This document shows, piece after piece, positions 1 to 8,696 of a stretch of 64,000 nt of DNA. The DNA comes from Neptuniibacter victor. Its GTDB lineage: Bacteria > Pseudomonadota > Gammaproteobacteria > Pseudomonadales > Balneatricaceae. The stretch spans positions 1,426,001 through 1,490,000 of the forward strand of contig AP025763.1 of the NCBI GenBank assembly GCA_027943745.1, read 5' to 3'. The notes beneath the pieces are model-generated. The model was not told the origin of the DNA, ran no database searches, and worked only from the letters and a program-made list of their open reading frames with translations. Positions within the stretch are counted from its first letter, which is position 1. Every line of letters begins with the position of its first letter. The translations under genes were made by a program, and so were the position numbers.

Positions 1-355
1 GCGAACGATTAGGCCTATATTTGACCGGATTGATTCCGAAAACGATATGTTAGCAATGGCCTGTGCTTTCGATGTTAATGGATACCTCCCAGCACATAAC
101 AGCAAAATTTCACAACCGATGACTGGGAACTTTGAGAAGGATAATGCCTTAAGCCGTCATCGTCGCATGTATAATGCGACCCGTGCTGAGAGAAGACGAG
201 CTGATCAGACTTCACCTTTCTTATTACTGACTTTCATCCGAGATACTGGGGAGATAATGAACTCAATCTCTATTCCTCTCTATGTAAAAGGGCAGCACTG
301 GGGGAACTTCTGTACAGGGTTTGCTCCCGACGCATTATTGAATGTTGGGGAATAA
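1..355 (+). CDS. Methyl-accepting chemotaxis protein, C-terminal fragment
   Basis: The reading frame is open from base 2 to the TAA at 353-355, so only the last ~117 codons of a longer gene are present. The translation contains NGYLPAHN, a charged stretch, TGEIMNSISIPLYVKGQHWG and a final FCTGFAP. This pattern is familiar to me from the C-terminal small-molecule/PAS-like domain that follows the signalling domain of some marine and Pseudomonas chemoreceptors (typically NGYVPTHN...YxRDTGEVMxDxSxPIYVxGKHWG). The signalling hairpin itself lies outside the window, so the receptor assignment rests only on this tail. The first ATG (47) is internal and not the true start. Confidence 0.6.
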   Translation, partial: RTIRPIFDRIDSENDMLAMACAFDVNGYLPAHNSKISQPMTGNFEKDNALSRHRRMYNATRAERRRADQTSPFLLLTFIRDTGEIMNSISIPLYVKGQHWGNFCTGFAPDALLNVGE

Positions 356-363
356 TATATTCA

Positions 364-405
364 ATTAGGCAGCCTTAATTCTAATTTAATGCTGCCTAAT
401 CCTCT
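364..405 (+). terminator. Hairpin after the receptor gene
   Basis: ATTAGGCAGC at 364-373 is perfectly complementary to GCTGCCTAAT at 391-400, with a 17-nt AT-rich loop and only a short pyrimidine run after it. It lies 9 bases after the stop codon and before hrpA, so it probably ends the receptor transcript, though the weak T-tract makes it a poor intrinsic terminator. Confidence 0.45.
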
Positions 406-435
406 TGGTTGGTCAACCACACACCTTAAGGTAGA

Positions 436-3400
436 ATGTTTTCTTTTTACCTGCCGGAAATGTTTGTTTTGTCTTTATCCATCTCGGAATTAACTTCTCG
501 TCTATCTGATTGCCGTATTGCAGATCGCTTCCGTATCAAAAAACGATTGGATAAACTTCGTAAGTCTCAAACTGATAATGATGCACTAGCTAAAGTATCT
601 GATGAAATCGATCGCTCATGCCAAGCAGTAGAGCTAAAGCAGACTTATAGTCGTGATATTCGTTATTCTGATCTGCCTATTAGTGCAAGACGGGAGGAGA
701 TAGCGGCAGCAATTCAGGAAAATCAGGTTGTTGTCTTAGCAGGTGAAACTGGCTCGGGTAAAACAACTCAACTTCCAAAAATCTGTCTGGAGCTGGGTTT
801 AGGCTGCAAAGGGTTGATTGGTCATACACAGCCTCGGCGCTTAGCGGCTAGGACTGTTGCGAGCCGAATTGCAGATGAACTAAATACGCCTTTGGGAGAG
901 CGTGTCGGCTATCAGGTTCGTTTTCATGATCAAGTTGGTGATAAGACGCAAGTTAAGTTGATGACCGATGGCATATTGCTAGCGGAGACAAAACATGACC
1001 GTTTTTTAGAACAGTATGAAGTTCTGATTATTGATGAAGCGCATGAGCGTAGTCTCAATATCGATTTTTTGTTGGGTTATATCAAACGTATTCTTCCTAA
1101 GCGCCCAGACCTTAAGCTTATTATTACCTCGGCCACTATCGATCTAGAGCGTTTTTCTAAGCATTTCTCAAATGCGCCTATTATTGAGGTTTCTGGTCGT
1201 ACATTCCCTGTTGAACTCCTTTATCGTCCGCTGCATGAGATGGCTGCGGAAGACGAAGTGGCGCTGGATATGCAACAAGGCGTTCTTGCAGCGGTGGAAG
1301 AGCTCCTTGATATTGAGCGAAGGCAGGGGAAGGGTCCGCAAGGTGATGTACTTATATTCTTGCCCGGTGAGCGAGAGATTCGTGAAACGGCAGAAGTGTT
1401 AAGAAAAGCACAGCTTAAACACGTGGATGTCCTTCCTTTATATGCACGTTTATCTTTAGCGGAGCAAAATCGAGTTTTTCAGCGTGGAAAAGCTGCGGTT
1501 GGAACGAGGCTTGTTCTTTCGACAAACGTAGCTGAGACATCATTAACGGTGCCAGGTATCAAGTATGTGATTGATACAGGTGTGGCTAGAATTAGCCGTT
1601 ATAGCTACCGCTCCAAAGTGCAGCGTCTTCCTGTAGAGGCAATATCCCAGGCCAGTGCGAATCAACGAGCAGGCCGTTGTGGTCGAGTATCTGAAGGGAT
1701 CTGTATAAGACTCTATTCCGAAGAGGACTTTGTTAGTCGGCCTGAGTTTACGGATGCCGAAATACGAAGAACTAATTTAGCAGCGGTTATTTTGCAGATG
1801 CTGTCGCTGAAGTTAGGTGATATTTCAGATTTTCCCTTTGTTGATCCACCGGATAGTCGCTTTATTAATGATGGATTTAAACTTCTCCAAGAGTTAGGGG
1901 CGGTTGACGCGAAACGTTTGATTACACGTATAGGCTGGCAGTTAGCGAAGTTGCCTATAGATCCGCGCTTGGGAAGAATGGTTATCGAGTCTACTCGTAA
2001 TAATTGTCTACGAGAGATGTTGGTGATCGTCAGTGCGCTAGGAATTCAAGATCCTCGAGAGAGACCGCAGGACAAAAGACAAGCAAGTGATCAAAAACAT
2101 CGTGAATATGCGAATGAAGAGTCAGATTTTCTGACGTTTGTGAATTTGTGGGATCTGTATGAGGTTCAGCGCCAAGAGCTGACCCAAAATCAGTTACGAA
2201 AATTTTGTAAGAAAAACTTCTTATCGTATATGCGGATGAGAGAGTGGCGAGATACCCATCGTCAATTGCATATCATCTGTAGAGAGCTAAGAGAGAAAGA
2301 TCAAAAATATGTTGAGCGTAGTGAGCCCGCGTCTTATGAATCGGTCCATCGTTCACTGCTTGCTGGTTTGCTGAGTCATATGGGGTTCAAGCAAGAAGGC
2401 AAAGAGTATCTAGGGGCAAGAAATAGACGCTTCTTTTTATTTCCTGGTTCGGTTGTATATAAAAAAGCGCCTAAATGGGTCATGGCTGCTGAGATGGTCG
2501 AAACAAGTCGGCTTTATGCACGCTGTATTGCCCGTGTCGATCCTGCTTGGGGTGAAAGGCTTGCACCTCATTTAATAAAGAAAAGTTATAGTGAGCCTCA
2601 TTGGGAAAAGAAGCGCGCAGAGGTTGTTGCGACCGAGCAGGTCACCCTCTATGGCATGATTATCATCCCGAAAAGGAAGGTCAGCTATGGAAAAATCGAT
2701 GTTGATATTTCACATCAGCTATTTATAAGGCAAGGTTTAGTGGAAGGCGAGTTGCGTTCCAATGCTTCTTTTATTAAAAAAAATAGGGCATTACTGAAAG
2801 GTATCGAAAAGCTTGAAGCGAAATCGCGCCGTAAAGATCTGTTGGTTGATGAAGAGCAGCTTTACGATTACTACCGTCTTAAACTGAAGAGCCTAAGCGG
2901 TGAGCATATTGTTAATGGTGCCGGTTTTGAGAAGTGGTATAAGGGAATTGAATCTGAGAACCCCGACAGTTTGGTTATGCTGGAAGAGGATATTCTGCAG
3001 CGCTCGGCGGAGCATGTCACTGATAATGAGTACCCAGACCATCTTTCTTGGGATGGCGCGCGTTTAAAACTCTTTTATCATTTTGCACCCGGTGCAAAGG
3101 ATGATGGGGTTACTCTACAGGTACCTCTACCTTTATTGACGTCGTTACCGTTGAATCAGATCGAATGGCTAGTGCCGGGTATGCTACTGGAAAAATGTAC
3201 CGCGCTTTTAAAGGGTTTGCCCAAGCAACAGCGCAAACATTTTGTGCCAGTTCCTAACTATGTGGAAGCTTTTGTTCAAGCGGTTGAATTTGGCTATGGC
3301 AATTTATATGAGGCACTCGCTCATCATCTTTTGAGAATGACCGGTGTGCGTATTCAGGAAAATGAGTTGCGTAGGGTGGAATTAAGCGATCACTTAATGA

Positions 3401-4401
3401 TGAATCTGCGTTTGGTCGATGAGAAAGGTCGATTGCTGGATGAATCTCGTGATTGGGAATATCTAAACAAACAGTATGCTTCACAAATCAGCCAACGCTT
3501 AGCTAAAACTTCAGACGATAGTTGGGGCCGGAAAGGCCTGACTCAATGGGATTTTGGGCGCTTGGATGAGAGCTGCAAAGTCAGTAAGTACGCAGGTGTT
3601 GAAATTGAAGCTTTTCCCGCGTTAGTTGATGAAGCGGATAGCGTTAGCTTATGTCTGAAGACAAATCAGGCCGAGGCAGAACAAGCAACCATAGCAGGGG
3701 TTGTTCGCTTAGCGCAGTTGAATATGAAAGAGCAGATTCGTTTTGCTCGAAAATCGTTAAAAACTGAAAAACTAACAAAAGTTATCTTATTAAGTAATGG
3801 TTTACTCAATCAGCAAAAGCTAGAAGAAGATATTATCTGGCATGCTACTAGGTTATTGATGGGTTTGGATCAAGACTTAATTAGAGATGAAGAGGTATTT
3901 GATAAGGCGCTTGTTAAAACCAAATCGTCTTTAGTGGAGACAAGCGAACAGGTTTTCCGCTTAGTTGAGCAGTTAGTGGCGAGTTATCACGCGATACAAA
4001 AGCAGTTGAAAGGTAAGGTGCAACTGAATGAAGTACCGGTACTTAATGATATTAAACAACAGTTATCGACACTGCTGTTTCCAGGTTTTGTAAAAAGTAC
4101 ACCCGCTGCTGTACTGAAGCATTACCCACGCTACCTCAAGGCAATCACTTATCGCATGGATAAGTTCAGGCGTAATATACGGCAGGAGTGCTTGTTAAGT
4201 GATCAGTTAGGGCAAATGTATCAGCAATATGAAACGCGATCTAAACGTAATGCAGAGCAGGGGATATTTGATCCTGAGTTAGATGCCTACAGGTGGTTGC
4301 TAGAGGAGTACCGAGTGTCTCTATTTGCCCAGCAATTGGGGACCCAGCAAACAGCATCTGAAAAAAGGCTTAAACAGCAGTGGGCGAAGGTTATACCTTG
4401 A
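436..4401 (+). CDS. hrpA: ATP-dependent RNA helicase HrpA (DEAH box)
   Basis: This is a 1321-residue DEAH/RHA helicase that acts on RNA in the cytoplasm; E. coli HrpA (about 1300 aa) rescues stalled ribosomes and processes mRNA. Walker A GETGSGKT is at residues 103-110, DEAH at 200-203, motif III SAT at 232-234 and motif VI QRAGRCGR further on. A long C-terminal part carries the HA2/OB and DUF3418-type region characteristic of bacterial HrpA. The first ATG at 436 has a weak AAGG four bases upstream. An ATG at 460 (residue 9) is an equally possible start, because family similarity begins only near residue 18. The gene stands alone, between the receptor and the porin. Confidence 0.95.
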   Translation: MFSFYLPEMFVLSLSISELTSRLSDCRIADRFRIKKRLDKLRKSQTDNDALAKVSDEIDRSCQAVELKQTYSRDIRYSDLPISARREEIAAAIQENQVVVLAGETGSGKTTQLPKICLELGLGCKGLIGHTQPRRLAARTVASRIADELNTPLGERVGYQVRFHDQVGDKTQVKLMTDGILLAETKHDRFLEQYEVLIIDEAHERSLNIDFLLGYIKRILPKRPDLKLIITSATIDLERFSKHFSNAPIIEVSGRTFPVELLYRPLHEMAAEDEVALDMQQGVLAAVEELLDIERRQGKGPQGDVLIFLPGEREIRETAEVLRKAQLKHVDVLPLYARLSLAEQNRVFQRGKAAVGTRLVLSTNVAETSLTVPGIKYVIDTGVARISRYSYRSKVQRLPVEAISQASANQRAGRCGRVSEGICIRLYSEEDFVSRPEFTDAEIRRTNLAAVILQMLSLKLGDISDFPFVDPPDSRFINDGFKLLQELGAVDAKRLITRIGWQLAKLPIDPRLGRMVIESTRNNCLREMLVIVSALGIQDPRERPQDKRQASDQKHREYANEESDFLTFVNLWDLYEVQRQELTQNQLRKFCKKNFLSYMRMREWRDTHRQLHIICRELREKDQKYVERSEPASYESVHRSLLAGLLSHMGFKQEGKEYLGARNRRFFLFPGSVVYKKAPKWVMAAEMVETSRLYARCIARVDPAWGERLAPHLIKKSYSEPHWEKKRAEVVATEQVTLYGMIIIPKRKVSYGKIDVDISHQLFIRQGLVEGELRSNASFIKKNRALLKGIEKLEAKSRRKDLLVDEEQLYDYYRLKLKSLSGEHIVNGAGFEKWYKGIESENPDSLVMLEEDILQRSAEHVTDNEYPDHLSWDGARLKLFYHFAPGAKDDGVTLQVPLPLLTSLPLNQIEWLVPGMLLEKCTALLKGLPKQQRKHFVPVPNYVEAFVQAVEFGYGNLYEALAHHLLRMTGVRIQENELRRVELSDHLMMNLRLVDEKGRLLDESRDWEYLNKQYASQISQRLAKTSDDSWGRKGLTQWDFGRLDESCKVSKYAGVEIEAFPALVDEADSVSLCLKTNQAEAEQATIAGVVRLAQLNMKEQIRFARKSLKTEKLTKVILLSNGLLNQQKLEEDIIWHATRLLMGLDQDLIRDEEVFDKALVKTKSSLVETSEQVFRLVEQLVASYHAIQKQLKGKVQLNEVPVLNDIKQQLSTLLFPGFVKSTPAAVLKHYPRYLKAITYRMDKFRRNIRQECLLSDQLGQMYQQYETRSKRNAEQGIFDPELDAYRWLLEEYRVSLFAQQLGTQQTASEKRLKQQWAKVIP

Positions 4402-4786
4402 TGTAGGTCAATTAATCCTGAATGTTAGCCTGCTAACTATAGACGTAAGACTTTTGTCGGGTCTGTATCTGGGTGTATTATATAGATCAAAGGTTGCACA
4501 TACTCTAGGGGTATGGTGTAATGCGCCAAATTTATTTTTAACTTCGTGTTTAAGGTATTGTAATAAGAGAAATTATTCAGTACTCAGAAACAGGGAAGTA
4601 GATAATAAAGCGAGAACTAAAGATATTAATGATCTCGCCGAAAACGAGTTTAGAAGAAAAAATTCTTTCATTTGTTTGAAAAAGTTTTTTTTTATAGTAT
4701 TTTCATAGAGTAACTGTGCTTAAAGCAGGTTATACTAAGAAAAATTAAAAATTCACTACTAGTATGTTGAATATATTGAAGGGGAA
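4402..4786 (+). promoter_or_regulatory. 385-bp AT-rich leader region of the porin gene
   Basis: This gap carries no convincing gene; a 127-codon open frame crossing the hrpA end has no family signal and no ribosome site. A TATACT hexamer at 4731-4736 is a plausible -10 element 55 bases before the porin start, with no good -35 at normal spacing, so an activator may be needed. A long T run (4686-4693) and an A/T-rich tract surround it. The remainder shows nothing I can name. Confidence 0.4.
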
Positions 4787-4792
4787 ATGTTG

Positions 4793-5788
4793 ATGAAAAA
4801 GTCACTGATTGCTCTAGCTGTAGCTGGCGCTCTGACTGCTCCAATGGTTGCACAAGCTGACGCTACGCTTTACGGCTCTATGCGTGTTCTAGTTGTTGAT
4901 CAAGATGGTTCTGATCTTGATGTTGCTGATGGCGTTTCACGTATCGGTATCAAGGGCGATGTTGATCTAGGTATCGACGGCGTTAAAGGTATCTATAACT
5001 TTGAAACTCGTCTACGCGCTGACACTGGTGAATTCGCTGGTTCAGATTCTTACTCTATTAAAGATGACGATGGCGATGCTATTGATGACGCAAACGTAAG
5101 CGCTGCTGCTAACGCACGTCTTGCGAACATCGGTATCACTGGTGATTTCGGTACGGCGCTTGCTGGTAAAATGTACGCTCCTCACTGGTTGTGGACGTCT
5201 GCTGTAACAGATGCTACTTGGAACGATGCTGTAATTGGTACTGTTCGTGAGTCTGTTCTTCGTCCAAGCAACACTCTAGCTTACATCTCACCAAACATGT
5301 CTGGTTTCCAGGCTGCTATCGCACTTGTTGCTGATGCTGCTACTGGTACTGATGATGTTGACGTAACTAACGTTGCTGTTAAATACGCTGCGAATGGTCT
5401 GCACGTTGGTCTATCTTACGTAGACGACGCTTCTACTGCTAGCCAAGATCAGCTTGGTCTAGCTGCTTCTTACACAATGGATGCGTTCAAGTTCTCTGCA
5501 CGTTACCAGGAAGAAGAGAATACAAATGCAGCAGGTGCTTCTGCAGGCAATGATCTAGAAACTGCTCAAGTTGGCGTAATGTACACTATGGGTGCAACTA
5601 CTCTACAGGCACGTTTCACTAACATCGACATCGATAACGGTGCTGATGCAGATCAGTGGGCTGTTGGTGTACAGCAGATGCTAGGTAGCCAAGGTCGTGT
5701 ATTCCTAGAATACGCTGACGCTGAAACTGGCTATGCAGGCGTTACTGCAAATGACCGTCTATCTGTTGGTTACCGTCTAGACTTCTAA
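4793..5788 (+). CDS. Outer-membrane porin (Gram-negative porin family)
   Basis: The 331-residue product starts with a clear Sec signal peptide (MKKSLIALAVAGALTAPMVA, cleavage after AQA). The mature protein begins DATLYGSMRV and ends in the C-terminal aromatic signature SVGYRLDF required for outer-membrane insertion. Alternating hydrophobic/polar beta strands, acidic loops and a GxYNFETRLR segment are typical of trimeric 16-strand diffusion porins. I chose the ATG at 4793 because the strong GAAGGGG (4778-4784) is 8 bases away, whereas the ATG at 4787 would leave 2. Codon usage is noticeably more restricted than in its neighbours, with recurrent GCT, GTT and GGT, which suggests high expression. 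Confidence 0.9.
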   Translation: MKKSLIALAVAGALTAPMVAQADATLYGSMRVLVVDQDGSDLDVADGVSRIGIKGDVDLGIDGVKGIYNFETRLRADTGEFAGSDSYSIKDDDGDAIDDANVSAAANARLANIGITGDFGTALAGKMYAPHWLWTSAVTDATWNDAVIGTVRESVLRPSNTLAYISPNMSGFQAAIALVADAATGTDDVDVTNVAVKYAANGLHVGLSYVDDASTASQDQLGLAASYTMDAFKFSARYQEEENTNAAGASAGNDLETAQVGVMYTMGATTLQARFTNIDIDNGADADQWAVGVQQMLGSQGRVFLEYADAETGYAGVTANDRLSVGYRLDF

Positions 5789-5813
5789 GTCGACGTTTCC
5801 TTACGGAAAATAG

Positions 5814-5842
5814 AAAAAGGCTTCCTTCGGGAAGCCTTTTTT
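5814..5842 (+). terminator. Strong rho-independent terminator of the porin gene
   Basis: AGGCTTCC (5818-5825), a stable TTCG tetraloop and GGAAGCCT (5830-5837) are followed by a T run to 5842, with a matching A run upstream. It lies 25 bases after the porin stop codon. Confidence 0.95.
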
Positions 5843-5984
5843 CGTTTGGTTTTTTGTTACGAAGGTCGTTATAAGTCATTTTTATACTATTCTTTTCAAA
5901 TTAAGCCTTTTTCCTATTTTTCATCCCTGAAGAAGTCAGCTAGAATAGCCTTTCAATATCTAGGTTAGATTGAAGGGAAACTGG

Positions 5985-6686
5985 ATGAAATCCAAATTAC
6001 GCGGTTTGTTAGTTGCTGGTACTGTATCGATGATGCTTGCACAGCCTGTGGTTGCCGACGAGGTGAATGTTGATCCTTGGGAAGGCTTTAATAGGGCGAT
6101 GTTTAGCTTTAACGATGGTTTAGATACATATGCACTAAAGCCAGTTTCTCAGGGTTATAAAGCGGTTATGCCGGATATGGCCGAAAAGGGTGTTTCAAAC
6201 TTTTTTGAAAACCTGGCTGATGTTGGCACAATGATTAATAACCTGCTGCAAGGTAAGTTTGAAAATGCAGGTCAAGATCTAGCGCGTATCTCGTTTAACT
6301 CTACTTTTGGCCTTGCAGGTTTAATTGATGTTGCAAGCCCTATGGGAATAGAGAAACATGAAGAGGACTTTGGTCAGACGTTTGCTACTTGGGGAGCAGA
6401 CAGCGGCCCATACCTAGTGCTACCATTCTTTGGTCCGGCTACGGTTCGTGATGGTCTAGGGATGATTCCTGATACACTTGTTGATCCAGTGCACCATGTA
6501 GACGACAACGGTGCTCGAAATGCATTGTACGTTACGCGTGTTATTGATCAACGCGCCCAGCTGCTTGAATCAGAGAAGTTGATCTCTGGCGATAAGTATA
6601 CATTTATCCGTGATGCTTACTTGCAAAAGCGTGCTTTTGATATTGCTGACGGCGATGGCGAAAATTACGACGAAAGCAACTTTTAA
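5985..6686 (+). CDS. mlaA: MlaA/VacJ-family phospholipid-transport protein
   Basis: The product (233 aa) matches the MlaA family, the outer-membrane component that removes mislocalised phospholipid from the outer leaflet and hands it to MlaC. Diagnostic segments are DPWEGFNRAMFSFND near the mature N-terminus, the FGLAGLIDVASPMG region, and GQTFATWGADSGPYLVLPFFGP. The ATG at 5985 fits a GAAGGGA site at 5972-5978; the in-frame TTG at 5970 lies inside that site and is rejected. Unlike E. coli MlaA there is no lipobox cysteine: the signal peptide appears to be cut after VVA, giving a non-lipidated protein. The other Mla genes are not in this window. Confidence 0.92.
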   Translation: MKSKLRGLLVAGTVSMMLAQPVVADEVNVDPWEGFNRAMFSFNDGLDTYALKPVSQGYKAVMPDMAEKGVSNFFENLADVGTMINNLLQGKFENAGQDLARISFNSTFGLAGLIDVASPMGIEKHEEDFGQTFATWGADSGPYLVLPFFGPATVRDGLGMIPDTLVDPVHHVDDNGARNALYVTRVIDQRAQLLESEKLISGDKYTFIRDAYLQKRAFDIADGDGENYDESNF

Positions 6687-6692
6687 AATTGT

Positions 6693-6732
6693 GATAAGCC
6701 TTAGGTTTGTTTAGACCTAAGGCTTTCTTATC
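6693..6732 (+). terminator. Terminator of mlaA
   Basis: AAGCCTTAGGT (6696-6706) pairs perfectly with ACCTAAGGCTT (6715-6725), loop of 8, followed by a T-rich stretch. It begins seven bases after the mlaA stop codon. Confidence 0.85.
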
Positions 6733-6830
6733 CTTTGTTTCTTTTTTTATATAGATTTTCATTGCATGTTAAGCCAACAGGATTTAACGTGTTCTCTCAT
6801 GGACTGTCGCCTAAACCTTAAGGCAAGCCT

Positions 6831-8000
6831 ATGAGGCAAACCTACCAAACCATTTTATTAATCGATCATGTTGCTGATGCAATCGATACGATTATTGATG
6901 TCTGTAATCATGTAGATCTTCCTCCTGTAAAAGTTACCACGGCATTTAATTGTGAGTATGCGCTCGAGATTTTGAGCGAGCATGAATGCTCTTTAGTTAT
7001 CGCAGGGCTAAGTAATAATCTTAGTTTGGCGCATATTGAAAGAATAGCTGAAGCGCATTTCCCCAAACCTGTGATGGTACTGCTGCCTGAGGGCGGTAAT
7101 TATGATGTCGTTGCGGCGTTGCGTAAGGGGGCGAGTGATGTTTTTTATCAGGAGAGGCTTGTCGATGAGAGAGCCGAGTTTTCCACTTCATTATCAAAAC
7201 TGCTGCTGCAGGCTGATCTAATAGAACAAAACCTTCATTACAGGGAAGAGCTAGAGAAAAGCTTGAGTGAGTTGCAGGTTGATCAACAGGCAGCATTACA
7301 AATTCAACAGAATATGTTGCCCGATAAAGAGGTAAAGGTGGGTGGTGTTCATGCTCGCTATCTGCTGATACCGTCGCTTTATCTCAGTGGCGATTTTGTT
7401 GATGTGATAAAGCTAGATAAAGATAAAACGCTTTTTTATCTTGCTGATGTATCTGGCCACGGTGCGTCTTCGGCCTTAGTGACTGTATTGCTGAAAAACA
7501 TGACGAATAGACTTCTTCGTAACCTAAAGCGCTGTTCTAGCTTTGATATATTGTCCCCTATAGATACGTTGTACAGAATCAATACTGAGCTACTTGAAAC
7601 AGATCTGGGGAAACACCTAAGTATCTTTATAGGCTTATTTGATAATAGTGATTCAAGCTTGGTCTATGCTGTAGGAGGTCATCATCCTATGCCTGTGTTA
7701 TCTAGCTCGGAAGGCACTTTTTTTCTTGAGGGGAGGGGAATGCCCGTTGGCTTGTTTCCTGAGCCCCTGTTTGAGGAGAGAAAAATTCAACTTGCATCCG
7801 ACTTTGAAATTATCCTATTTTCAGATGGTATTTTAGAGATGTTATCCGGTGCGAATATGGGTGAGAAAGAGCAGAAGCTTATTGATGCGGTTGTTGCGAC
7901 TAAAGGTGCAGGCCCTGATAGGATCAAGGAGGCCCTACTTCCGGGTATAATCGAAGAGGCACCGGATGATATTGCAATTATGACGATTAGCAGGCAGTAA
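6831..8000 (+). CDS. Receiver-like/PP2C (SpoIIE) phosphatase, RssB-type
   Basis: The 389-residue protein has an N-terminal receiver-like fold (about 1-120), a helical linker (125-165) and a C-terminal PP2C phosphatase domain. The phosphatase residues look intact: SGDFVDV, LADVSGHGASSAL, LFSDGILEM and APDDIAIM. In contrast, the receiver has lost the phosphoacceptor: the expected LxLxD segment reads LVIAGL. The layout and the STAS protein three bases downstream match the Pseudomonas RssB/RssC pair, where the phosphatase dephosphorylates an anti-sigma antagonist. It is therefore probably a partner-switching phosphatase whose input does not depend on receiver phosphorylation. An AAGG site sits 7 bases before the ATG. 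Confidence 0.85.
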   Translation: MRQTYQTILLIDHVADAIDTIIDVCNHVDLPPVKVTTAFNCEYALEILSEHECSLVIAGLSNNLSLAHIERIAEAHFPKPVMVLLPEGGNYDVVAALRKGASDVFYQERLVDERAEFSTSLSKLLLQADLIEQNLHYREELEKSLSELQVDQQAALQIQQNMLPDKEVKVGGVHARYLLIPSLYLSGDFVDVIKLDKDKTLFYLADVSGHGASSALVTVLLKNMTNRLLRNLKRCSSFDILSPIDTLYRINTELLETDLGKHLSIFIGLFDNSDSSLVYAVGGHHPMPVLSSSEGTFFLEGRGMPVGLFPEPLFEERKIQLASDFEIILFSDGILEMLSGANMGEKEQKLIDAVVATKGAGPDRIKEALLPGIIEEAPDDIAIMTISRQ

Positions 8001-8003
8001 ATA

Positions 8004-8495
8004 ATGCAAGAAGGTTCAATCTATTCAGCGTTTGTTGATGGCAGCTTTGTACTTAAGTTTGTAGGCGACGTACGCTTAACGCTATGCGCTTCATTAGACT
8101 GCCATTTAGAGAAGACATTGGCCGAGCCACAAGTCACTGATGTGCTTATTGATCTGACCCAGGCTGAGGGGATTGATAGTACCTCTCTAGGGTTGATTGC
8201 AAAGCTTTCTATTAAAGCAAATAAGCTTTCGTTGCCGAAACCGACGCTTGTATCAACCAACCCAGATATCACTCGTATTCTTTATACAATGGGTTTTGAT
8301 CATATTTTTCTTCTCATGGAAGAGTTGCCGGGTAGCGTACAAGATCTGCAAGAGCTGCCTATGGTGCAGGAGTCTGTTGAGGAGATGCAGCAAAGAATTA
8401 TTTCTGCGCATCGAGTCTTGATGGGGCTTAATGAATCAAATCGTGAAGCATTTAAAGATTTAGTGTCGACATTAGAATCGGTTAAAGAAAAATAG
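8004..8495 (+). CDS. STAS-domain anti-sigma-factor antagonist, RssC-type
   Basis: This 163-residue protein has an N-terminal STAS domain (about 5-110) with the typical segment DLTQAEGIDSTSLGLIAKLS, in which the Ser-Thr-Ser group contains the usual phosphoacceptor position. A C-terminal helical extension (about 115-160) is rich in Glu and Gln. It starts three bases after the phosphatase stop, so the two are co-translated and form a partner-switching pair, resembling RssC, which binds RpoS in Pseudomonas. No cognate HATPase kinase is next to it. Its last codons overlap an AT-rich inverted repeat, and the GGA-rich RNA locus begins about 45 bases later. Confidence 0.8.
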   Translation: MQEGSIYSAFVDGSFVLKFVGDVRLTLCASLDCHLEKTLAEPQVTDVLIDLTQAEGIDSTSLGLIAKLSIKANKLSLPKPTLVSTNPDITRILYTMGFDHIFLLMEELPGSVQDLQELPMVQESVEEMQQRIISAHRVLMGLNESNREAFKDLVSTLESVKEK

Positions 8496-8506
8496 GAATT
8501 TTTCTT
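8485..8506 (+). repeat. Perfect 9-bp AT-rich inverted repeat over the STAS gene stop codon
   Basis: AAGAAAAAT (8485-8493) and ATTTTTCTT (8498-8506) are perfectly complementary around the tetraloop AGGA. It spans the stop codon of the STAS gene and lies 35 bases upstream of the RNA locus. It may attenuate transcription from the phosphatase/STAS pair or serve as a protein site in the RNA promoter region. Confidence 0.5.
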
Positions 8507-8540
8507 ATATAACTTTTAATTGGTTCATCTAAAATAGCTT

Positions 8541-8696
8541 ATGGAAGGGGGATGCAGAAGGAACCTGCAGCTATTTTTACGAATAGTAAACTAGATGGAA
8601 AAGTGCCCCATCTCATTGCTTAAGGATCAAGCAATGACCGACATGGAATGTCGGGGAAAGTGGCCCGCTGGTAGGAGATACCGGCGGGCCTTTTTT
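8541..8696 (+). ncRNA. CsrB/RsmZ-like regulatory RNA with GGA-loop hairpins
   Basis: No protein is encoded here, but there are five consecutive hairpins: TGCAG/CTGCA (8553-8569), GATGG/CCATC (8594-8612), CATTGCTT/AAGCAATG (8614-8636), CCGACA/TGTCGG (8638-8654) and a 12-bp terminator stem (8662-8690) followed by six T. Loops 1, 3, 4 and 5 each present GGA (AAGGAAC, AAGGATC, TGGAA, GGAGA). In total eight GGA triplets occur at 8543, 8550, 8560, 8597, 8624, 8645, 8655 and 8674. GGA in hairpin loops is the recognition element of CsrA/RsmA, and RNAs built this way (CsrB, RsmX/Y/Z) titrate that protein. A TAAAAT hexamer at 8530-8535 would start transcription near 8541. No good -35 and no recognisable GacA palindrome are visible. 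Confidence 0.82.

Noticed and set aside
4325-4708. 127-codon plus-strand open frame across the hrpA end and porin leader
   Set aside because: It starts inside hrpA in another frame, has no ribosome site, composition is AT-rich noncoding and no family pattern is visible.
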